Counted from the stretch's first letter, positions 42,170-51,501 are shown. The stretch is DNA of 64,000 nucleotides from Gracilimonas sp965227785 (GCF_965227785.1 NZ_OZ245785.1:310001-374000), one strand, 5' to 3'. The notes: a model not told the origin generated them from the letters alone. Program-made: numbers and translations.

Positions 42170-42940
42170 TTATTTGTTTCCCTCGTAAGGTAAAAAATTT
42201 TTCGATGCCGCCTTCCACTTAACGAGTTGCATTCCTTCTTTGTTATATAAAGCCATGGTTCGGTGGTTGAAAAATGTTCCCAGATTTATATAGTCTCCAC
42301 GTGAAAATGTTTCCACCCTTGGTACATGATCGTGGCCACTAATTATAAAGTCTAAATTATGCCGCCCGAAAATTCTCTTTGCCTGACGGTTCAAAGGCTC
42401 AGGATTATGATTGTTTCTCCTTCTTGTGATGGAGGAAAACATTTTCATAGTGGCGAGTCCCGCTTCAGGAGAAAGGATTTTTTGATAGGTACTTACAAAA
42501 GCCGGATTTCTAAGCAAGCGATGAAAAGCAGCCCTGGGAAAATCAATTTTATTTGCAGCCACTCCATCGCCGTGCATCAATAGAAACCGTTTGTCGTTAA
42601 GCTCCAGCAGCCTGAAGTTAGGTTCAATCTCAAAACCGCGTTCTTCAAAGTGGCCAAATGTCCAGTTATCATGATTACCGGTAATATAAAGGGCAGGAGT
42701 AACGGATTTGTTGTAATCCTCAAAAGTATCTAAAACGTGCTTTCCCAATTCCGGAACAAAGCCTTTTTCGGGATATTCCATCCAGTAATCAAACAGGTCA
42801 CCCAGGATGTAGATCTTAATTTGTTCCTGCTTGCAAAATTGAATCAGAGCAATTAAATCCTGTTCAATCTGCTTATTGGTTTCCAAAGAAAAAGCACCAA
42901 GGTGAACATCAGAAATGAAGACGTGCTGGCTAAAGTCCAT
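42170..42940 (-). CDS. lpxH: UDP-2,3-diacylglucosamine diphosphatase, LpxH-like
   Basis: Calcineurin-type metallophosphoesterase of 256 aa. Metal motifs: FISDVHLG near 8-15 (Asp11, His13), ILGDLFDYW near 45, ITGNHDNW near 86, LMHGDGV near 117, and SGHDHVPR near 200. The pattern matches LpxH of lipid A synthesis, which splits UDP-2,3-diacylglucosamine at the inner membrane. In Bacteroidota LpxH and LpxH2-type relatives coexist, so the exact subtype is not settled. It lies 4 bases after the polyprenyl synthase gene and 5 before PBP1A. Confidence 0.86.
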   Translation of the reverse strand: MDFSQHVFISDVHLGAFSLETNKQIEQDLIALIQFCKQEQIKIYILGDLFDYWMEYPEKGFVPELGKHVLDTFEDYNKSVTPALYITGNHDNWTFGHFEERGFEIEPNFRLLELNDKRFLLMHGDGVAANKIDFPRAAFHRLLRNPAFVSTYQKILSPEAGLATMKMFSSITRRRNNHNPEPLNRQAKRIFGRHNLDFIISGHDHVPRVETFSRGDYINLGTFFNHRTMALYNKEGMQLVKWKAASKNFLPYEGNK

Positions 42941-42944
42941 TAAC

Positions 42945-43967
42945 TTATTTTTTCCGGGTAATAACGAAGTGAATCAGATCGGCAAAGTCTTGTTTGGCCG
43001 AGGAATCCGGAACCGTTCTTAAACCTTCAATGGCTTCATTTGCATAATCGTACATACTCTGTTTGGCATATTCCATACCACCATTGGAATGAACAAAGTC
43101 TACGATGTCATCAACATTTTTTGATGACTTCTTCCGTTTCTTCATTAGCGCCCGGATATGAGCTGCTTCTTTCTTGGAAGCATGCTCAAAAGCTTTAATC
43201 AGTGGCAGAGTCACTTTCCGCTCCTGTATATCATTTCGTGTTGGCTTTCCGACATCATATACTCCGTAATCAAACAGGTCGTCCCGGATCTGAAAAGCAA
43301 TACCAATGCACATGCCAATGTCTCGCATTTTTTTATGAATCTCTTCATCATCGGTTACAGAAACAGCTCCGCATTCACAACAAGTAGAAATCAGGCTGGC
43401 GGTTTTTTCGGAGATAATCTGGAAATAACGCTCCTCAGTCATGTTAAAAAGTCCGGCAGTCTTGAGCTGTCGCAGTTCACCTTCACTCATTTTTTGAACG
43501 GCACGCGACTGTACTTCCAACAGGTTATGCTCCTTATTCTCAAGAGCGATCAGCAATCCCTTGGAGAGTAAATAATCACCTAACAATACCCCGGCTTTGT
43601 TCTTCCATATTTTGTTTATGCTTACAAACCCTCTGCGAGAGTTGGCTTCGTCAACCACATCATCATGAATGAGGGTGGCGGTATGCAGAAGTTCGATCAT
43701 GGTAGCTGCGATATAACTCCGTTGATTAATTTTGCCAAACAGGTTGGCGCTCATAAAAACAAGAGTGGGGCGAAGCTCTTTGCCTTTCTGCCTCAACAGA
43801 TAGTTAATGATCTGATCTAACAGAAAGACATCGGACTGTATAGTCTCTTTAAAAAAGCTCCTGAATTCCGACAAGTTTTCAGAAACAGGGGCTGTAATTT
43901 CTTTGAGGGTCTTGCGGGTAACGGTCTCCGAATTTATCTGTTCTAACTCTTGGTTATCGATCATCAA
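42945..43967 (-). CDS. trans-polyprenyl diphosphate synthase
   Basis: 340-aa prenyltransferase of the isoprenyl diphosphate synthase family. GKELRP is at 62-67. The first aspartate motif LIHDDVVDEANSRRG has DDxxD at 102-106, and the second is QIRDDLFDYG near 226-235. It makes a long-chain (octa- to nona-type) polyprenyl diphosphate, probably the menaquinone side chain; chain length cannot be read safely, though a small residue pattern before the first motif (TMIELLHTATL) favours long products. It starts a minus-strand operon with lpxH-like and PBP1A, divergent from pfkA. Confidence 0.9.
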   Translation of the reverse strand: MMIDNQELEQINSETVTRKTLKEITAPVSENLSEFRSFFKETIQSDVFLLDQIINYLLRQKGKELRPTLVFMSANLFGKINQRSYIAATMIELLHTATLIHDDVVDEANSRRGFVSINKIWKNKAGVLLGDYLLSKGLLIALENKEHNLLEVQSRAVQKMSEGELRQLKTAGLFNMTEERYFQIISEKTASLISTCCECGAVSVTDDEEIHKKMRDIGMCIGIAFQIRDDLFDYGVYDVGKPTRNDIQERKVTLPLIKAFEHASKKEAAHIRALMKKRKKSSKNVDDIVDFVHSNGGMEYAKQSMYDYANEAIEGLRTVPDSSAKQDFADLIHFVITRKK

Positions 43968-44005
43968 TTGTGTTGAAATTTTCTTAAACTTGTCGGTGTA
44001 ATAAT

Positions 44006-44060
44006 TTACTCATAATACGAAACAATTATTTACTCTCACATTACTCACTCACTCTTACTC
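44006..44060. repeat. four TTACTC repeats in the pfkA leader
   Basis: TTACTC occurs at 44006, 44030, 44041 and 44055, with extra ACTC units between, in the gap between the polyprenyl synthase and pfkA. The plus strand is almost free of G here. It may bind a regulator or be an unstructured leader; no promoter box was certain. Confidence 0.4.
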
Positions 44061-44071
44061 ATTGAAAATTT

Positions 44072-45061
44072 ATGTCAGAAGATTTAGTTAAAGTTAAAAC
44101 TATTGCAGTTTTGACAAGTGGAGGGGACTCTCCCGGAATGAATGCAGCTGTAAGGGCTGTGGTACGAGCTGCTGCACAATCTAAGATTAATGTTTACGGA
44201 ATTAAGCATGGTTATTATGGCTTAATTCACGATGAATTTATTGAAATGGATACCCACTCTGTATCTAATATCATACAGCGGGGCGGTACCATTTTGAAAT
44301 CAGCTCGTTCCGAAGAATTTCGTACAGAAGAAGGAAGAAAAAAAGCAGCTGAAAATCTGAAGAAATACAATATTGATGCACTCGTTGCGATTGGCGGTGA
44401 CGGTACTTTTACAGGAGCTAATTTATTAAGTAAAGAGCACGGTGTGAATGCAGTAGGAGTGCCGGCTACTATCGACAATGATATCATAGGAACGGATGAA
44501 ACCATAGGTTATGACTCAGCTTTAAACACGGCCCTGGATGCTATCGATAAAATCAGGGATACAGCCGATGCCCATGAGCGAATGTTTCTGGTTGAAGTGA
44601 TGGGACGGGATACCGGCTTTATTGCTCTTGAAACCAGTATTGCCAGCGGAGCTGAAATTGCTTTGTTGCCTGAAGAACTTACGAACGTGGAAGAAGTGAA
44701 ACGTCAGCTTAACAACATGCTGAAAGAACAGCGTCGAAGCAGTTTGGTTGTTGTTGCCGAAGGAGATGAAACCGGCGGGGCCATAAAACTGGCGGAAAGA
44801 ATCAAAGATGATTTTTCTCAGTACGATATGCGGGTTTGTATTTTAGGCCATATTCAGCGTGGTGGAGCTCCAACAGCCCGCGATCGTGTACTCGCCAGCA
44901 GATTAGGCGCTGCGGCCGTGAAAGTTTTACAGGAAGGGCACAGTGAAGTAATGGTTGGTGTAGTGAATAATTCTTTAAAGCTTACACCTATGCGTGTCGC
45001 CATTTCCAAGAAAAAAGAATTAGATCATACATTAATTGAATTGGCAAAAATCCTAAGGTAA
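44072..45061 (+). CDS. pfkA: ATP-dependent 6-phosphofructokinase
   Basis: 329-aa phosphofructokinase, committing fructose 6-phosphate to glycolysis. The ATP-binding TSGGDSPGMNAAVRA is near residues 15-29 and AIGGDGTFTGA near 107-117. The catalytic PATIDNDI stretch lies near 131-138, with GTDETIGYDSALNT after it. MGRDTGFIALE and ILGHIQRGGAP complete the active site. GGDGT followed by Gly-free Phe-Thr is the ATP-type pattern (the PPi type usually has Asp). It is followed by pgi after 2 bases, a glycolytic pair. Confidence 0.96.
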   Translation: MSEDLVKVKTIAVLTSGGDSPGMNAAVRAVVRAAAQSKINVYGIKHGYYGLIHDEFIEMDTHSVSNIIQRGGTILKSARSEEFRTEEGRKKAAENLKKYNIDALVAIGGDGTFTGANLLSKEHGVNAVGVPATIDNDIIGTDETIGYDSALNTALDAIDKIRDTADAHERMFLVEVMGRDTGFIALETSIASGAEIALLPEELTNVEEVKRQLNNMLKEQRRSSLVVVAEGDETGGAIKLAERIKDDFSQYDMRVCILGHIQRGGAPTARDRVLASRLGAAAVKVLQEGHSEVMVGVVNNSLKLTPMRVAISKKKELDHTLIELAKILR

Positions 45062-45063
45062 CG

Positions 45064-46350
45064 ATGATCAACTGTGACATAAGCATTGCCCGAAAATTCA
45101 TTCAAGACGATGAGTATCTGAAAGCCCGGAAAAAGGCGGATACCGCACTTGATCATTTGAAAAATAAAACCGGTTCCGGCTCCGAGTGGCTGGGTTGGCG
45201 TGATCTACTGGCCAACCCAAACGATGCTGAACTTGAACAAATTAGCTCACTTGGACAAGAAATCCGTTCCAAGGCAGATGTTTTCATCGTATGCGGAATT
45301 GGCGGTTCCTATTTAGGAGCTAAAGCCGTGATCGATGCACTTTCTCCTCACTTCCGGAGTAACGGTCCTGAAATATTATATGCAGGTCACCATATCGGGG
45401 GTAAGTATCTCGAGCAATTGCTGAAGTATCTTGGACAGCCCAAAGAGAATGGCGAACCAAAGAGTATTTATGTAAATGTCATTTCAAAGTCAGGTTCAAC
45501 CCTCGAAACGGCTCTGGCATTCAGGATGCTCAGGGAACTTATGGAGGAGCTGTACGGCGAAGATGCTTCCGAACATATTATATGTACAACCAGTAAGGAA
45601 GGCGGGCTACTCAATAAACTGATAGATCAAAAAGGATATCGGAAGTTTATTATCCCTGACAACGTAGGAGGGAGGTACTCAGTGTTGACTCCGGTTGGCT
45701 TGTTGCCCATTGCCGTTGCCGGAATTGATATCCGCACTCTTTTTTATGGAGCAGTTTCAGCCTATAATTCCTACGAAGAAAACGCGGAAGATCTACTGGA
45801 ATATGCCGCACTTCGTAATTCTATTCACGAATCTGGTAAAACTATAGACGTTTTTGCGACTTTTGAGCCGGAGCTAACTTCACTTGGAGGGTGGATACAA
45901 CAACTGCTGGGAGAAAGTGAGGGGAAGGAAGGAAAAGGTATCTTTCCAACTGTAGCCACTTTCTCTACGGATCTTCATAGCATCGGGCAGTTTATACAGC
46001 AGGGTAAACGCAGCCTGATGGAGACCTTTATAATTGTGGAAAAACCCTTCTCGAAATTGCAGGTAAATGAGCTGGAAGGAAATGACGATGAACTAAATTA
46101 CCTGGCCGGGAAGTCGTTTCACGAGATTAACACCAAAGCCAGGGAAGGAACAACCGAAGCCCACAGTGAAGGGGATGTTCCGATAGTGAAAATTTCATTG
46201 CCGGCATTGAACGAAGAAAATATCGGGCAGCTGATTTATTTCTTCGAACTTTTAACCGGAATTTTTGTGTATAGTTTAGGGGTCAATCCATTCAATCAAC
46301 CCGGAGTGGAAGACTATAAAAAAGCCATGTATCGACTACTTGGTAAATAA
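45064..46350 (+). CDS. pgi: glucose-6-phosphate isomerase (short bacterial type)
   Basis: 428-aa isomerase of glucose 6-phosphate and fructose 6-phosphate, of the shorter bacterial type (about 430-450 aa) rather than the 550-aa E. coli type. CGIGGSYLGAKAVIDAL lies near 78-94 and the phosphate site VISKSGSTLETALAF near 139-153. TVATFSTDLHSIGQFIQQGK near 298-317 and the C-terminal VNPFNQPGVEDYKKAMY are signature stretches. It begins 2 bases after pfkA, so the two are co-transcribed, and the deoxynucleoside kinase follows after 12. Confidence 0.96.
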   Translation: MINCDISIARKFIQDDEYLKARKKADTALDHLKNKTGSGSEWLGWRDLLANPNDAELEQISSLGQEIRSKADVFIVCGIGGSYLGAKAVIDALSPHFRSNGPEILYAGHHIGGKYLEQLLKYLGQPKENGEPKSIYVNVISKSGSTLETALAFRMLRELMEELYGEDASEHIICTTSKEGGLLNKLIDQKGYRKFIIPDNVGGRYSVLTPVGLLPIAVAGIDIRTLFYGAVSAYNSYEENAEDLLEYAALRNSIHESGKTIDVFATFEPELTSLGGWIQQLLGESEGKEGKGIFPTVATFSTDLHSIGQFIQQGKRSLMETFIIVEKPFSKLQVNELEGNDDELNYLAGKSFHEINTKAREGTTEAHSEGDVPIVKISLPALNEENIGQLIYFFELLTGIFVYSLGVNPFNQPGVEDYKKAMYRLLGK

Positions 46351-46362
46351 TTAAATCAATCT

Positions 46363-46998
46363 ATGGATCAGGAAAATAACTCAAAATATGTAGCGGTAGC
46401 CGGGAATATCGGTGCCGGAAAATCGTCGTTAACAGGATTATTAGCTAAACATTTTAACTGGGAGGCATTCTACGAATCGGTAGATGACAATCCGTATTTG
46501 CAGGATTTTTATGAAGACATGCGCCGCTGGAGTTTCAATCTTCAGATCTATTTCCTTTCCAGTCGGTTTCGTCATCAAAAGGAGATGCTCAATGATGATG
46601 TGAACTTAATTCAGGACAGAACCATTTATGAGGATGTGGAGATTTTTGCGAAGAACCTTCACAATATGAACCTGATGAGCGATCGTGATTTTGCTAACTA
46701 CGAAGCCCTTTTCCATGAAATGAGTTATTACCTGCGCCCCCCTGATTTACTTATCTATTTGCGTGCACAGGTTCCCACTTTGGTAAAGCAAATACAGCAG
46801 CGGGGAAGAGACTATGAGAACACCATTCGTATAGAGTACCTTGAAAGGTTGAATAACCTGTATGAGGACTGGATCGGCCGTTATCCCCATGAAAAACTAA
46901 TTATTGATACCGATGACCTCGATTTTGTAAATAATGAAGAGGATTTAGGGAAGGTAATTGAATTAATAGACCAGCGAATGTTTGGCTTATTTAATTGA
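46363..46998 (+). CDS. deoxynucleoside kinase
   Basis: 211-aa dNK-family kinase. The P-loop is AGNIGAGKSS at 13-22. NPYLQDFYEDMRRWSFNLQI near 44-63 is the substrate helix, and LIQDRTIYEDVEIF near 84-97 carries the DR motif. The lid region includes QQRGRDYENTIRIEYLERL. It phosphorylates deoxynucleosides (deoxyadenosine/deoxyguanosine/deoxycytidine type) for nucleotide salvage; specificity is not readable. It lies in a run with pfkA and pgi and just before the fatty-acid cluster. Confidence 0.9.
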   Translation: MDQENNSKYVAVAGNIGAGKSSLTGLLAKHFNWEAFYESVDDNPYLQDFYEDMRRWSFNLQIYFLSSRFRHQKEMLNDDVNLIQDRTIYEDVEIFAKNLHNMNLMSDRDFANYEALFHEMSYYLRPPDLLIYLRAQVPTLVKQIQQRGRDYENTIRIEYLERLNNLYEDWIGRYPHEKLIIDTDDLDFVNNEEDLGKVIELIDQRMFGLFN

Positions 46999-47051
46999 TT
47001 GAACCACAAATGTATAATGCTTATTTTAGGTAGCTATTGAGGAGAAGTTCT

Positions 47052-47555
47052 ATGCTTAAGTTTAAGATCTTTGAGATACCTGAAGAACAAAGTGAAAAAA
47101 CTCTTCAATTAAGTTCTGAGGAACTTGATTTGGGGGACGTCACTTTTAAAGGTGGTTCTTTACATATTGATTTCTATCGCACCATGCAGTTTGTTCGTAC
47201 TCAGTTTTCAATTGATGCGGAAGTAGAACTTGTTTGCGATCGTTCTCTTGATGCCTTCGATTACGATGTACAGCAGGATTATGAGGTGCTTTTCAAAGCT
47301 GAAGAGGTTGAAGAATCAGCTGACGAAAACGGTGCGGTAAGGAATTATGATCACGCAAGTAAGCAAATTGATTTAGAGCAGGATGTTAGAGATACCATTT
47401 TGCTTAATCTCCCAACAAAGAAATTACATCCCCGCTTTCTGGACGAAAACGGAAATCCAAAGGAAATACTGAATGAGCAATTTGGTGATCTTCCTGAAGA
47501 GGACGAAGAAAAAATCGATCCACGCTGGGAAAAACTGAAAGAATTAAAAGACTAA
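47052..47555 (+). CDS. DUF177/YceD-family protein
   Basis: 167 aa from ATG 47052, with AGGAG at 47040-47044 as a strong ribosome site; a TTG at 47037 is in frame but less likely. GDVTFKGGSLHIDFYRTMQF and EVELVCDRSLDAFDYDV, then acidic DILLNLP-like TILLNLPTKKLHPR, fit the DUF177 (YceD) family, which is encoded next to rpmF in most bacteria and takes part in 23S rRNA processing or ribosome assembly in plants and bacteria. The cysteines of the YceD metal-site version are reduced to one. It starts the rpmF-plsX-fab operon. Confidence 0.85.
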   Translation: MLKFKIFEIPEEQSEKTLQLSSEELDLGDVTFKGGSLHIDFYRTMQFVRTQFSIDAEVELVCDRSLDAFDYDVQQDYEVLFKAEEVEESADENGAVRNYDHASKQIDLEQDVRDTILLNLPTKKLHPRFLDENGNPKEILNEQFGDLPEEDEEKIDPRWEKLKELKD

Positions 47556-47573
47556 CGATACAAGGTAAATTTA

Positions 47574-47753
47574 ATGGCACATCCAAAACGAAGAACATCG
47601 AATGCCCGAAAGAATAAGCGTCGTGCTCACCACGCAATTTCTGACGTAACTTTAGCTAAATGTTCTAACTGCGGTGCTCTCCATCGTTACCACCATGCAT
47701 GCGCAGAATGTGGTTACTACCGTGGCCGCCAGGTAATGAAAGCAGCTAACTAA
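47574..47753 (+). CDS. rpmF: 50S ribosomal protein L32
   Basis: 59 aa. MAHPKRRTSNARKNKRRAHH is the standard L32 start. A zinc ribbon follows with Cys pairs in KCSNCGALH and CAECGYYRG (CxxC twice), so this is the zinc-binding form. AAGG precedes the ATG by 8 bases. It lies 18 bases after the DUF177 gene and 11 before plsX, the normal order in many bacteria. Confidence 0.98.
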   Translation: MAHPKRRTSNARKNKRRAHHAISDVTLAKCSNCGALHRYHHACAECGYYRGRQVMKAAN

Positions 47754-47764
47754 AAAACTGATTT

Positions 47765-48748
47765 ATGATTGTTGCAGTAGATGCAGCCGGTGGAGATTAC
47801 TATCCCAAAAATCCTGTTGAAGGAGCCCTTCAGGCCATAGAAGAAAACAGTGACCTTACTGTTCTTCTTGTTGGTCCCGAAGATCAGGTGAACAAAGAAC
47901 TCGCGAATCATGATTATGATAAAGAGCGGGTTCTTGTGCATGATGCTCCTCAGGTAATAGGGATGGAAGAATCACCAGCTCAAGCTGTAAAAACAAAGCA
48001 ACAGTCATCAATAGTTGTAGGTGTAGGCCTGCACAAAGCCGGAAAATGTGATGCATTCGTAAGTGCCGGAAATACCGGGGCTCTGCTGGCTGCTTCCATG
48101 TTTGGCTTGGGTAAACTTAAAGGCGTTTTACGCCCTACAATTGCAGCCTATTACCCAACTGTAAAAGGATTTCGTCTACTTGTTGATGCAGGGGCCAATC
48201 TGGAATTAAAACCCGAGGCAGCTCTGCAATTTGCTAAAATGGGGCAAATTTATTGCCAGCAAATACTAAAGATCGACAATCCAAAGATTGGCCTGCTCAA
48301 TGTTGGAGAAGAAGAAGGTAAAGGCACCGATCTCCTCAAAGAAATCCATACTGAATTAAAAAACCATGACCATTTTGTTGGCAACGTGGAAGGTAAAGAT
48401 ATCCTGCCCGGAAAAGCCGATGTATTTTTATGTGATGGTCTGGTCGGTAACATTGTACTTAAATTCGGTGAATCTATTCCTGAAGTTTTGCAGCAAATGA
48501 TTGGCGGAGCCATCAGGGAAATGGGGCTTTCAAATGAAGAAGCCGGACAAATTCAAAAAGTATTACAAACCGCTTTGTCTTCATTTAATTATGAAAACGT
48601 AGGTGGAATTCCTTTCTTAGGCGTTAATGGAGTGAGCATCGTTGGACACGGCGGAAGTTCATCTCTTGCTATCAAAAATATGATAAAAAGTGCTGTTCAG
48701 ACGGTAGAAAACGATGTGAATGGCAAAATCGTAGCATCTCTAAACTGA
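47765..48748 (+). CDS. plsX: phosphate acyltransferase PlsX
   Basis: 327-aa enzyme that converts acyl-ACP to acyl-phosphate for phospholipid synthesis. DAAGGDYYPKNPVEGALQA near 5-23 and SAGNTGALLAASMFGLGKL near 99-117 are characteristic; most PlsX proteins begin DAMGGD, here with Ala for Met. CDGLVGNIVLKFGES and FLGVNGVSIVGHGGSS near the C-terminus complete it. It associates with the inner face of the membrane. It sits between rpmF and fabH, as in E. coli. Confidence 0.96.
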   Translation: MIVAVDAAGGDYYPKNPVEGALQAIEENSDLTVLLVGPEDQVNKELANHDYDKERVLVHDAPQVIGMEESPAQAVKTKQQSSIVVGVGLHKAGKCDAFVSAGNTGALLAASMFGLGKLKGVLRPTIAAYYPTVKGFRLLVDAGANLELKPEAALQFAKMGQIYCQQILKIDNPKIGLLNVGEEEGKGTDLLKEIHTELKNHDHFVGNVEGKDILPGKADVFLCDGLVGNIVLKFGESIPEVLQQMIGGAIREMGLSNEEAGQIQKVLQTALSSFNYENVGGIPFLGVNGVSIVGHGGSSSLAIKNMIKSAVQTVENDVNGKIVASLN

Positions 48749-48761
48749 GCTAAAACTCTTC

Positions 48762-49754
48762 ATGGAAGTTAAACGAGCAAAAATTACATCGGTAGGACAT
48801 TATCTGCCTGAAGATCGAATGACAAACAAAGATCTTGAAAAACTGGTAGATACCAATGACGAATGGATCAGAACACGCACAGGTATTGAGGAGCGGAGAA
48901 TTCTTAAAGATCCCGATAAAGCTACTGCATTTATGGGAGCTGAGGCTGCAAAAGAAGTCTTAAAAAATCGTGGCATATCAGCCGAAGAGATTGACCTTAT
49001 AATTCTGGCTACGGTTACTCCTGATTATCTATTCCCTGCAACCGCATGTTTGGTGCAAAAGAAAATCGGGGCAAAAAATGCTTTCGCCTTCGATCTTTCA
49101 GCTGCATGTTCAGGCTTTCTTTATGCGCTGAGTACGGGAGCTATGTATATCGAGTCGGGTCGTGCTAAAAAAGTATTGGTGATTGGTACCGATAAGATGA
49201 GTTCTATTCTGGATATGACCGACAGGACTACCTGTATTTTGTTTGGTGATGGTGCCGGTGCTGTACTCCTGGAAGAATCTGAAGACGGAACAGGAATTAT
49301 TGATCAGAAGCATTATACCGATGGTGATTCGGAGTGTAGCCTTTATCAGCCGGCTGGTGGAAGCAGAAATCCTGCTAGCGAAGAAACAGTAGCCAAAGGA
49401 ATGCACTACCTCCAACAAGATGGTCGTGCCGTATTCAAAAAAGCTACGATGGGTATGGCCGATGTGTCACTCGAAATTATGGAACGGAACGATCTGGATC
49501 CGGAAGAAGTAGCGTGGCTGGTTCCGCATCAGGCTAACTTGAGAATTATTGATGCCACGGCACGCCGTATGGGACTTTCTAACGAGAAAGTGATGATCAA
49601 TATCAATAAGTATGGAAATACAACGGCGGCTACTATTCCGCTTTGTTTGTATGATTGGAAAGATAAATTGAATCACGGCGACAACATCATATTGGCTGCC
49701 TTTGGAGGTGGCTTTACATGGGGCGCCATTTATTTAACATGGGGGATGAAATAA
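48762..49754 (+). CDS. fabH: 3-oxoacyl-ACP synthase III
   Basis: 330-aa condensing enzyme that starts fatty-acid synthesis from acyl-CoA and malonyl-ACP. The catalytic Cys116 is in DLSAACSGFLYAL. His in VPHQANLRI near 252-260 and Asn in NKYGNTTAATIPL near 283-295 complete the triad. Bacteroidota FabH often accepts branched primers, but substrate choice is not visible. It is 13 bases after plsX and 1 base before fabD, in the fab operon. Confidence 0.97.
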   Translation: MEVKRAKITSVGHYLPEDRMTNKDLEKLVDTNDEWIRTRTGIEERRILKDPDKATAFMGAEAAKEVLKNRGISAEEIDLIILATVTPDYLFPATACLVQKKIGAKNAFAFDLSAACSGFLYALSTGAMYIESGRAKKVLVIGTDKMSSILDMTDRTTCILFGDGAGAVLLEESEDGTGIIDQKHYTDGDSECSLYQPAGGSRNPASEETVAKGMHYLQQDGRAVFKKATMGMADVSLEIMERNDLDPEEVAWLVPHQANLRIIDATARRMGLSNEKVMININKYGNTTAATIPLCLYDWKDKLNHGDNIILAAFGGGFTWGAIYLTWGMK

Positions 49755-49755
49755 G

Positions 49756-50643
49756 ATGAGTACAGCCTATTTATTTCCCGGGCAGGGATCTCAATTTGTA
49801 GGAATGGGAAAAGAGTTATACGACTCAAATCCGCATGTAGCAAAGTATTTTGATGATGCCAATGAAATTTTAGGCATCGACCTGAAGACCATTATGTTTG
49901 AAGGTCCACAGGAGAAACTTACCCAAACCGAGTTTACACAACCCGCCATATTCCTGCATTCCGTGGCGTTATTTAAAACCTTGGGTGCTACACCTGATAT
50001 GGTTGCCGGACACAGCCTGGGAGAATTTTCGGCCCTGGTAGCTTGTGGTGCCGTTTCATTTGAAGATGCACTCAAAATTGTTCGCCGCCGGGGTGAATTG
50101 ATGCAGAAAGCAGGAACGGATAACCCCGGAACGATGGCCGCCGTCATTGGGATGGAGGATGATGCCGTAGAAAAAGTTTGTGCCCAGGCTACAGAAGAAA
50201 CCGGCAAAGAAGTGATTGCGGCTAATTATAACTGTCCGGGGCAGTTAGTGATTAGTGGATATCAGGAAGCGGTTGAAAAAGCTGTTGAGCTTGCCAAGGA
50301 AAATGGAGCCCGAATGGCAAAATTACTTCCGGTGAGTGGTGCTTTCCACTCTTCTTTAATGCAGCCGGCTTATGACGGGCTTAAAGATCAGCTTGAGAAA
50401 CTGGATATCAGCGAAACAAACTGTCCGATTTACAGTAACTACACAGCTGAGGCTACCACGGACCCTGAAGAAATCCGATCAAATTTATTAAACCAATTGT
50501 TGAATCCGGTTCGGTGGACTCAAACACTGAACAACATGAGCTCTGACGGGGCTGGTGCATTTGTGGAAGTGGGGCCTGGTAAAGTGCTTCAGGGCTTAGT
50601 GAAAAGAACATTGAAAGACGTAGAAATTTCAGGACATCAATAA
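49756..50643 (+). CDS. fabD: malonyl-CoA:ACP transacylase
   Basis: 295-aa acyltransferase that loads malonate on ACP. LFPGQGSQFVGMGKELYDSN is at residues 6-25. The serine nucleophile is Ser87 in GHSLGEFSAL, and the GAFHSSLMQPA stretch near 195-205 holds the partner histidine. GPGKVLQGL is near the end. It is one base after the fabH stop and 9 before fabG. Confidence 0.97.
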   Translation: MSTAYLFPGQGSQFVGMGKELYDSNPHVAKYFDDANEILGIDLKTIMFEGPQEKLTQTEFTQPAIFLHSVALFKTLGATPDMVAGHSLGEFSALVACGAVSFEDALKIVRRRGELMQKAGTDNPGTMAAVIGMEDDAVEKVCAQATEETGKEVIAANYNCPGQLVISGYQEAVEKAVELAKENGARMAKLLPVSGAFHSSLMQPAYDGLKDQLEKLDISETNCPIYSNYTAEATTDPEEIRSNLLNQLLNPVRWTQTLNNMSSDGAGAFVEVGPGKVLQGLVKRTLKDVEISGHQ

Positions 50644-50652
50644 GAATAGACT

Positions 50653-51402
50653 ATGAGTTTAACACTTGAAGGAAAAACCTGTTTGGTAACCGGAGGTAGC
50701 CGGGGTATAGGGCGAGCTATTGCTCTTAAGCTGGCTGATTTTGGTGCTGATGTAGCCATTACTTATGCTCGCTCGGCAGATGCAGCAGAAGAAGTGAAAG
50801 CCGAAATTGAAGCAAAAGGTCGGAAAGCGAAAGCACTCCAGGCTGATGCAGTTAATTTTGAGCGTGCTGAAGAAGTGATCAATGAGATTGTGAATGACTG
50901 GGACAAGCTGGATGTGATTGTAAACAATGCCGGCATCACCAAAGATAATTTGATCCTTCGCATGAGCGAAGATCAGTGGGATGATGTAATCACTACCAAC
51001 CTGAAAAGTATCTTTAATTACTCTAAAGCTGCCGCCAAGCCCATGATGAGAAATCGGGGCGGATCTATCATTAATATCAGTTCTGTTGTGGGAATTTCCG
51101 GAAATGCGGGCCAAAGTAATTACGCAGCTTCTAAAGCCGGTATTATTGGATTTACAAAATCATATGCCAAAGAACTTTCATCCAGAAATATTCGTGCAAA
51201 TGTAATTGCTCCGGGATATATTCTGACCGACATGACCGGCGAGCTTGATGAAAAAGTTTTGGAAGGTATCAAAGCTGAAACTCCATTAGGTCGAGCAGGA
51301 GAGGCGAACGAAGTTGCTGACGCCGTTGTATTCCTTTCCTCGGACATGAGTTCATACATCACAGGAGAAGTAATTCGGGTTGATGGCGGCATGGCAATGT
51401 AA
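50653..51402 (+). CDS. fabG: 3-oxoacyl-ACP reductase
   Basis: 249-aa NADPH-dependent short-chain dehydrogenase reducing 3-ketoacyl-ACP. The cofactor loop is TGGSRGIGRAIA at 13-24, NNAGITKDN at 91-99, and the catalytic triad Ser144, Tyr157, Lys161 lies in INISSVVG and QSNYAASKAG. The C-terminal ITGEVIRVDGGMAM is standard. It is 9 bases after fabD; a gap of 99 bases before acpP holds a second promoter candidate. Confidence 0.97.
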   Translation: MSLTLEGKTCLVTGGSRGIGRAIALKLADFGADVAITYARSADAAEEVKAEIEAKGRKAKALQADAVNFERAEEVINEIVNDWDKLDVIVNNAGITKDNLILRMSEDQWDDVITTNLKSIFNYSKAAAKPMMRNRGGSIINISSVVGISGNAGQSNYAASKAGIIGFTKSYAKELSSRNIRANVIAPGYILTDMTGELDEKVLEGIKAETPLGRAGEANEVADAVVFLSSDMSSYITGEVIRVDGGMAM

Positions 51403-51441
51403 TGCGGTTATGTATTGCAGATACCAGACTGAATTTTTAAG

Positions 51442-51472
51442 TTGAAAACACTTATTTTATAAAAATTATAAT
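51442..51472 (+). promoter_or_regulatory. possible internal promoter before acpP
   Basis: TTGAAA (51442-51447), 19 bases, then TATAAT (51467-51472) in a very AT-rich 99-base gap. It fits the sigma-70 pattern more than the Bacteroidota one, so it is weak evidence; extra transcription for abundant ACP would make sense. Confidence 0.3.
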
Positions 51473-51501
51473 TACCAACTAATCACTGAAAAGGACACAA
51501 T

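Noticed and set aside
47013..47018. TATAAT before the DUF177 gene as a promoter of the fatty-acid operon
   Set aside because: The box is perfect for sigma-70, but the -35 match is poor and this group mostly uses a different consensus; left out as too weak.
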